A DNA stretch of 64,000 nt, from NCBI GenBank assembly GCA_000277545.1, contig AKXM01000008.1, positions 62,001 through 126,000 of the forward strand, in the 5' to 3' direction. Under the pieces are notes generated by a model that worked only from the letters and a program-made list of their open reading frames with translations, made no database searches and was not told the DNA's origin. The DNA is from Enterobacter sp. Ag1. GTDB taxonomy: Bacteria; Pseudomonadota; Gammaproteobacteria; Enterobacterales; Enterobacteriaceae. Below, one piece after another: positions 59,486 to 64,000 of this stretch (within the stretch, counting starts at the first letter, position 1; each line of letters starts with the position of its first letter). A program made the translations under genes and the position numbers.

Positions 59486-59874
59486 TGCGTATATTTACAA
59501 TTCTGATCCTGGTAACCTTATTGGGTTATGGTGGTTATTACGTCTTAGGTAATAGAAATGCGATGATTAAGGGCGCTCATTACAATGGAAGTACTGCCGT
59601 AATCCTCGTTGATAGACTGCCGTTCACTGAGTCGGCAAAAATTCATTGGTGGGAACGCAATCAGAACCAGATTAGAGAGCAATATCATATCCCTTCTGGT
59701 AAGGCTGGCCCATTTCTTATTTCTGTGTTTGCTTTCGGTGATGGTTATCAGGAAGAAGGAAAAGAAGATCGATTATGCTTTAAGGATGTAAAGCCACCTA
59801 AAAACTGTATTGATAAAAATATTATCATGCAGATCTGGCGTGAACGCGATGGCAGCACAAGCTATGACTTTTAG
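59485..59874 (+). CDS. DUF943-family membrane protein
   Basis: 129 residues with an N-terminal hydrophobic helix (residues 4-22) and a soluble domain. KIHWWERNQNQIREQYHIP and FGDGYQEEGKEDRLCFKDVK, then a second cysteine at KNCIDKN, fit the DUF943 family, whose members are single-pass proteins in Yersinia, Salmonella and Enterobacter. The ATG shares TGATG with the DUF3289 gene, so the two are translationally coupled. Low GC again suggests transfer. Role unknown; a membrane-bound partner or immunity protein is one possibility. Confidence 0.75.
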   Translation: MRIFTILILVTLLGYGGYYVLGNRNAMIKGAHYNGSTAVILVDRLPFTESAKIHWWERNQNQIREQYHIPSGKAGPFLISVFAFGDGYQEEGKEDRLCFKDVKPPKNCIDKNIIMQIWRERDGSTSYDF

Positions 59875-60040
59875 GCGCTCCACGCTCTTCTGCCATCAAG
59901 CGGCCCGCCAGTAACTGCACTTTCAAACGTAAGCGCCTTACCCCTTTTCACCCCGATTGTAACAGCGGTGTGAGCAGCCTGGCACCAGCGCAAATAATGA
60001 ATGTGAACGACCTGTTTTATCGCTTTTAAACACTCTCCAC

Positions 60041-60054
60041 TAAGAATTTTCTTA
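60041..60054 (+). promoter_or_regulatory. RcsAB-type box upstream of the YadA-like gene
   Basis: TAAGAATTTTCTTA is a perfect palindrome matching the RcsAB consensus TaAGaatatTCctA at 12 of 14 positions, better than the candidate at wza. It lies 107 bp before the ATG of the adhesin gene, and overlaps a -10-like TATGAT (60053-60058). Candidate only; the location relative to the promoter could mean repression. Confidence 0.5.
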
Positions 60055-60161
60055 TGATTTAGATCAAGGATTGCATTGTCACATTTCGGGATAGTTCATG
60101 GCCGTTATTAGTGCACTCAATAATGCATTGGACCGTTCAATTTATTTATGGTGAGAGAAAA

Positions 60162-61097
60162 ATGAAATCCTTTAACTTTGGTCAATCAATGGCTTTGGTG
60201 TTTGGTATTTTGGTCCTTTCGACTTCAGCCAGGGCTGATGTGGTAAGCGACTTCTATAATAATATGGTGAATAAATCTATTACCTGGCAGGAAGCAAAGG
60301 CCAGTTTTGAAAGTATGGATGCGTCGCAGCAGCAGGCTGTACGGGATTACGATCGCGCCCATCAGACAAACTATACCAGCGATTTTGTGAGTGGGACGGT
60401 GACGACCCCGCATATGGACGGGAATCATTCAGAGCCCGTTCCGCCGCATCTCGATGCTCCCCACTCAATCGTCGCCAGCACGCTTACCCCTTCAACGGCG
60501 ATAATTATGGATCCGGTTGTACCGTCCACAGCCGATAAAAGTTCACACCTGGACAGCCCGCTGACAGATGCCGACCGCCAGGCAGCCAAGGACAAAGCGA
60601 TGATCGAATATGTCCAGTCTCAGGTTAAAAACGGCGCTGATGGTAAAAACGGAACAAATGGTATTAATGGCAAAAATGGCCTGATAACCGCCGAAACGAA
60701 ACTTGATACGGCAACGCAGGCACGCGTATCCACTAACGCTAACAATATTTCTTTAAATACGGAACATGCAGAAAATAATACCCGCCTGATTCAGGCCAAC
60801 AGCCTATCGATAGACAAATTAAATAATGCATTTTCTGCATTAAAAGACGAAGTTAACAATAATCAAAAAGAGGCCAACGCGGGTATCTCTGGCGCGATGG
60901 CAATGAGCAATATACCGCAGGTGATGAATAATCAAACCGTGGCTATAGGGGCAGGGATTGGCGGCTATGAAGGTGAAAATGCTTTAGCCGTGGGCGCCTC
61001 TACACGTATCGGAAATGCTGTTGTTGTGAAAGCCACCGTCAGTGATGATACAGAAAACAATATGGGTTACGGCGCGGGGTTATCTGTAGGCTGGTAA
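60162..61097 (+). CDS. Small trimeric autotransporter adhesin (YadA-anchor, collagen-like)
   Basis: 311 residues. Start ATG 60162 chosen because MKSFNFGQSMALVFGILVLS begins a clear signal peptide cleaved after SARA, with GTGAGAG upstream. The middle (about 90-160) is Pro/His/Ser-rich, then GADGKNGTNGINGKNG provides five Gly-X-Asx collagen-like triplets, then a coiled coil with Asn-rich registers (NTEHAENNTRLIQANSLSI). The C-terminus is a YadA anchor: GAMAMSNIPQVM, NQTVAIGAGIGGYEGENALA, ending in GYGAGLSVGW with aromatic last residue. Predicted outer-membrane trimer; ligand unknown. Isolated, with its own terminator. Confidence 0.85.
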   Translation: MKSFNFGQSMALVFGILVLSTSARADVVSDFYNNMVNKSITWQEAKASFESMDASQQQAVRDYDRAHQTNYTSDFVSGTVTTPHMDGNHSEPVPPHLDAPHSIVASTLTPSTAIIMDPVVPSTADKSSHLDSPLTDADRQAAKDKAMIEYVQSQVKNGADGKNGTNGINGKNGLITAETKLDTATQARVSTNANNISLNTEHAENNTRLIQANSLSIDKLNNAFSALKDEVNNNQKEANAGISGAMAMSNIPQVMNNQTVAIGAGIGGYEGENALAVGASTRIGNAVVVKATVSDDTENNMGYGAGLSVGW

Positions 61098-61149
61098 GTT
61101 TTCCCAGGCAACATTTACTTCGTTAAAACCACTGCTAAGCTCTATTTCA

Positions 61150-61173
61150 GCGCCTTTTCAAAGGCGCATTTTG
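61150..61173 (+). terminator. Terminator after the YadA-like gene
   Basis: GCGCCTTTTCAAAGGCGC stem-loop (61150-61167) followed by ATTTT. It lies 53 bp after the stop codon and just ahead of lpxO. Confidence 0.75.
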
Positions 61174-61234
61174 GGCAGTCGGGGCTTTGGCCCGGCAGGG
61201 AATGAGCAAAAAAACACAGTGGTCAGAGAACAAC

Positions 61235-62137
61235 ATGAAATATATTATTTTACTCATCATTATTATTTCAGTGGTCTATGTGCATTATCGCGGCAAGATT
61301 CGCTTTCGTTTCTGGCGGCAGCTTTCGGACCATTCCACGTTTACCGCCCCGCTTAACGGTTTTATGTATCTTTTCTCCAGGGTGCCGAATACGCCCTATT
61401 TAACACCGGAAACCTTTCCCGAGCTGACAACGCTGCGGGAAAACTGGGAAGTGATTCGCGACGAAGGTATGCATCTGCAACAAATGGAGCAGATAAAAGC
61501 CGCGGATAAATTTAACGACGCCGGTTTCAACTCCTTCTTTAAAACAGGCTGGAAGCGCTTTTACCTGAAATGGTATGAAAACGCCCACCCGTCGGCCAGC
61601 ATACTGTGCCCGAAAACCACCGAACTGCTGCGCACCATTCCTTCCATCAAAGCTGCGATGTTCGCCACCCTGCCCGACGGCAGCCGCCTGCCGAGGCATC
61701 GGGATCCGTACGCCGGTTCGCTGCGTTTTCACCTTGGACTTGCGACCCCGAATGACGATCGCTGCTTTATTGAAGTGGACGGGAAGCGCTATAGCTGGCG
61801 GGACGGTGAAGGCGTGCTGTTCGATGAAACCTATATTCACTACGCGGAAAACACCAGCGGCGAAAATCGCCTGATTCTGTTCTGCGACGTGGAAAGACCG
61901 ATGCGCTACCGCTGGGCTCAGGCGGTTAACCACTGGCTGGGGCGCAACCTGATGAGCGCCGCGTCGGCACCTAACGATGAAAACGACCGCATCGGTGGGA
62001 TCAACCGCGCTTTCCGCTACATCTATCAGATTCGTATCGTCGGCAAGAAGTTAAAAAGCTGGAATAAAACGGTGTATTACATCGTGAAATGGATCCTGTT
62101 TGGCGGGATTGCCGTGCTTATCTGGCGGGCGTTTTAG
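61235..62137 (+). CDS. lpxO: LpxO, lipid A hydroxylase (Fe(II)/2-oxoglutarate dioxygenase)
   Basis: Hydroxylates the 3'-secondary acyl chain of lipid A, a surface change linked to stress and polymyxin tolerance. About 300 residues from MKYIILLIIIISVVYV at 61235 (Salmonella LpxO is 302); an ATG at 61202 would add 11. N-terminal and C-terminal membrane helices flank the catalytic domain. The iron ligands are in LPRHRDPYAG (HxD) and the later YIHYAENTSG (His), with the 2-oxoglutarate arginine in NRLILFCD. Follows the adhesin and its terminator and converges with azoR. Confidence 0.92.
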   Translation: MKYIILLIIIISVVYVHYRGKIRFRFWRQLSDHSTFTAPLNGFMYLFSRVPNTPYLTPETFPELTTLRENWEVIRDEGMHLQQMEQIKAADKFNDAGFNSFFKTGWKRFYLKWYENAHPSASILCPKTTELLRTIPSIKAAMFATLPDGSRLPRHRDPYAGSLRFHLGLATPNDDRCFIEVDGKRYSWRDGEGVLFDETYIHYAENTSGENRLILFCDVERPMRYRWAQAVNHWLGRNLMSAASAPNDENDRIGGINRAFRYIYQIRIVGKKLKSWNKTVYYIVKWILFGGIAVLIWRAF

Positions 62138-62154
62138 TTCACATCCGCGAAATA

Positions 62155-62187
62155 AACGAGCCTTTGCAGTAATAGCCAGGGCTCGTT
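62155..62187. terminator. Hairpin between converging lpxO and azoR
   Basis: AACGAGCC (62155-62162) pairs perfectly with GGCTCGTT (62180-62187) across a 17-nt loop. On the minus strand it is followed by TTATTT, so it fits as an azoR terminator; it lies 18 bp after lpxO as well. Confidence 0.65.
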
Positions 62188-62202
62188 ATCCGTTATCCGT
62201 AA

Positions 62203-62814
62203 TCAGGCCAGTGACGCAATCTGTTTTTTCGCATCGGCGAGTGCGGCGCTTTTCGCTTCGTCGCCACGGCTCAGGTTTTCTGCGCGAATAATGGTCACAT
62301 CGGTCAGGCCAATAAAGCCCAGTACCGCTTTCAAATAGGATTCCTGATGCTCCAGGAATGCCGCCGGGCTGTCGCCGGTGTACTGGCCGCCGCGCGAAGA
62401 AGCGATAAACACTTTTTTGCCTTTTGGCAGCAGGCCTTCCGGGCCGTTGGCGCCGTACTGGAAGGTGCGTCCAGCCACACAAACGCGGTCGATCCACGCC
62501 TTAAGCTGGGATGGAATAGAAAAGTTGTACATCGGCACGCCAATGACAATCACGTCTGCGGCGAACAGGTCGTCAATAAACGCCCCACCGGCCGCGAGAT
62601 CTGCGCCCAGCTCAGCGTCGGTCACTTCCGCGCCCTGGAAAGCGGCAATGTGCTTGTCGGACAGGTGCTGAGCCGGGGACTGCACCAGGTCGCGGTAAAT
62701 CACGGTGGCACCGGGGTGCAGCGTTTTCTGGCGGGCAACAATCTCCGCGGACAGCTGGCGGCTGACGGAATAACCGCCCAGAACACTGGTATCAATATGC
62801 AGGATAGTCGACAT
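62203..62814 (-). CDS. azoR: AzoR, FMN-dependent NADH-azoreductase
   Basis: Flavodoxin-fold oxidoreductase for azo dyes and quinones. The start MSTILHIDTSVLGGYSVSRQ at 62814 gives 202 residues, typical of AzoR (E. coli 201), with GAGG upstream; longer in-frame starts exist. FMN-binding blocks: PMYNFSIPSQLKAWIDRV and SRGGQYTGDSPAAFLEHQES. It is divergent from a LysR regulator, a common arrangement for regulation of such reductases. Confidence 0.93.
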   Translation of the reverse strand: MSTILHIDTSVLGGYSVSRQLSAEIVARQKTLHPGATVIYRDLVQSPAQHLSDKHIAAFQGAEVTDAELGADLAAGGAFIDDLFAADVIVIGVPMYNFSIPSQLKAWIDRVCVAGRTFQYGANGPEGLLPKGKKVFIASSRGGQYTGDSPAAFLEHQESYLKAVLGFIGLTDVTIIRAENLSRGDEAKSAALADAKKQIASLA

Positions 62815-63069
62815 CGTTTTGGCCTCTGAAATGGAGTCTGATTTAGGGGATAAGCGCGTTAAGAGTTTTTTTAGAGCCGTTAACATAGGTGTGCTCAATC
62901 TTTAAGATTCTCTGGACATGGCAGCCACTATGCCACCGCCTTTCCCACCCGAATAGCCGTTATATTTCGATGCAATCCATCGCCATGTCCGATACATCAT
63001 CGCCAATGACAAACCCATGCCGAAGGGCTATATTGCGCTTCATCCCTTGACAGCCAGGCAGGAACCACA

Positions 63070-64000
63070 ATGCTGGACGGTATTTCGCTGGACCAACTTC
63101 GCACGTTTATTGCCGCCGTCGACGAAGGCAGCTTCTCTGCGGCTGCTCGCAAGATGTACCGCGCCCAGTCGGTGATCAGCGATTTGATTAAGGGGCTGGA
63201 AGCCCAGATCGGCGTGCAGCTGTTCGACCGTTCCGGCCGCTATCCAAAGCTAACGCCAGAAGGTGAAGTGCTGCTGATCGATGCCCGCTGCATTGTTTCT
63301 GGCGTCGATTTTATGAAGGCGAGAGCGCGCGGTATGTCGTCGGGGCTGGAATCTGAACTTTCGGTGGTGGTGGACGTTTTCTTCCCGCTGGAGGCGATGA
63401 CTTCGGCGGCCAAAGCCTTCCGCGAACAGTTTCCCGGCACGCCGCTGCGTCTGTTTGTAGAGGCGCTGGGTGGGGGCTACAAACCGGTGCTTAACGGCAG
63501 CGCGGGGATTGGTATTCTGGGCTCACTGCCGGATATGCCGGCCTCGCTGACCGGGGAGCGTCTGACCGGCGTTTCGCTGGTGATGGTAGCCGCGCCCGAT
63601 CACCCGCTGGCGCAGTTCGAAGGCATCATTCCAAAGTCCGAACTGACCAAACACGTTCAGCTGGTGCTGACCGACCGCTCGGAGCTTTCCAAAGGGAAAG
63701 AGTTTGGCGTGATGTCACCTTCCACCTGGCGGCTGGGCGATCTGCTGGCCAAACACGCCTTTTTGCTCGATGGCCTCGGCTGGGGCAGCATGCCGTCACA
63801 CGTTGTCGAACGAGATATTCGCGAGGGGCGGCTGGTGCGGCTGAACATTGAGGATGTTCCGCCGGCAGGGCTCGCACTGCCGATGTTTGGCGTCTACCCG
63901 ATTGCCTCCCCGCCCGGCCCGGCCGGACGCTGGCTGATTGAACGGCTTAAAAACCTCTGCCCGGCAAAACTGGCCGCCAGTTCGCCCAAAACTAGCGGCG
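63070..64000 (+). CDS. LysR-family transcriptional regulator (3' end cut by window)
   Basis: At least 310 residues, open to the window edge, so the stop is not seen. The N-terminal winged helix (residues 5-63) has LDQLRTFIAAVDEGSFSAAA and VQLFDRSGRYPKLTPEGEVL, followed by a typical LysR substrate-binding domain (about 95-300) with FPGTPLRLFVEALGGGYKPV. Divergent from azoR across a 255-bp gap, so it may regulate azoR. LysR proteins are usually about 300 residues, so little is missing. Confidence 0.92.
   Translation, partial: MLDGISLDQLRTFIAAVDEGSFSAAARKMYRAQSVISDLIKGLEAQIGVQLFDRSGRYPKLTPEGEVLLIDARCIVSGVDFMKARARGMSSGLESELSVVVDVFFPLEAMTSAAKAFREQFPGTPLRLFVEALGGGYKPVLNGSAGIGILGSLPDMPASLTGERLTGVSLVMVAAPDHPLAQFEGIIPKSELTKHVQLVLTDRSELSKGKEFGVMSPSTWRLGDLLAKHAFLLDGLGWGSMPSHVVERDIREGRLVRLNIEDVPPAGLALPMFGVYPIASPPGPAGRWLIERLKNLCPAKLAASSPKTSG

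Overview
The window is an ordinary enterobacterial chromosome segment (family Enterobacteriaceae; genus not assignable from sequence alone, a Cedecea/Enterobacter-like relative would fit). The evidence is near-complete E. coli-type gene order around the colanic acid locus and mdt-bae region, with proteins that align over full length with E. coli families, plus the enterobacterial small RNA CyaR and a thiM TPP riboswitch.

Layout. 1-19717 (minus strand): the colanic acid (M-antigen) operon read from wza down to a truncated wcaK: wza, wzb, wzc, wcaA, wcaB, wcaC, wcaD, wcaE, wcaF, gmd, fcl, gmm, wcaI, manC, manB, wcaJ, wzxC, wcaK. It makes GDP-L-fucose, assembles, acetylates and pyruvylates the repeat unit, flips it (WzxC), polymerises it (WcaD) and exports it (Wzc/Wzb/Wza). 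Its 726-bp upstream region carries a JUMPstart/ops element (RfaH recruitment) and a candidate RcsAB box. 20444-28992: yegH, asmA, dcd, udk and the diguanylate cyclase gene dgcE.

29116-33108 is the first non-core insertion: three minus-strand genes in the order reductase/epimerase, WbpL/WecA-like sugar-phosphate transferase, WbpM-like 4,6-dehydratase. This matches the end of Pseudomonas O-antigen clusters (wbpV-wbpL-wbpM) and looks like an orphan glycan-initiation module with no glycosyltransferases, flippase or polymerase beside it. 33265-36306: alkA, yegD and a HigB/HigA-type toxin-antitoxin pair.

36577-47558: the mdtABCD-baeSR operon (RND drug efflux plus its envelope-stress two-component system), with a candidate BaeR box. 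Then a small unknown gene, trhP (yegQ), the sRNA CyaR, yegS, fbaB, the yegTUV nucleoside/carbohydrate operon with its GntR regulator yegW, and thiMD under a TPP riboswitch.

57855-64000 is the accessory end: an AT-rich stretch with a probable gene relic, a DUF3289-DUF943 pair, a miniature trimeric autotransporter (YadA-anchor) adhesin with a collagen-like tract and an RcsAB-type box upstream, lpxO (lipid A hydroxylase), azoR and a divergent, truncated LysR regulator. A theme of the window is the cell surface: capsule, lipid A modification, adhesin, envelope-stress efflux and a possible second glycan pathway. Two short repeat families stand out: a GC-rich hairpin repeat found near 4 kb and 50.6 kb, and a GGGTGA hexanucleotide array grown from the latter copy. 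The best candidates for something undescribed are the orphan WbpV/L/M-like module, the Rcs-linked mini-adhesin and the DUF3289-DUF943 pair.
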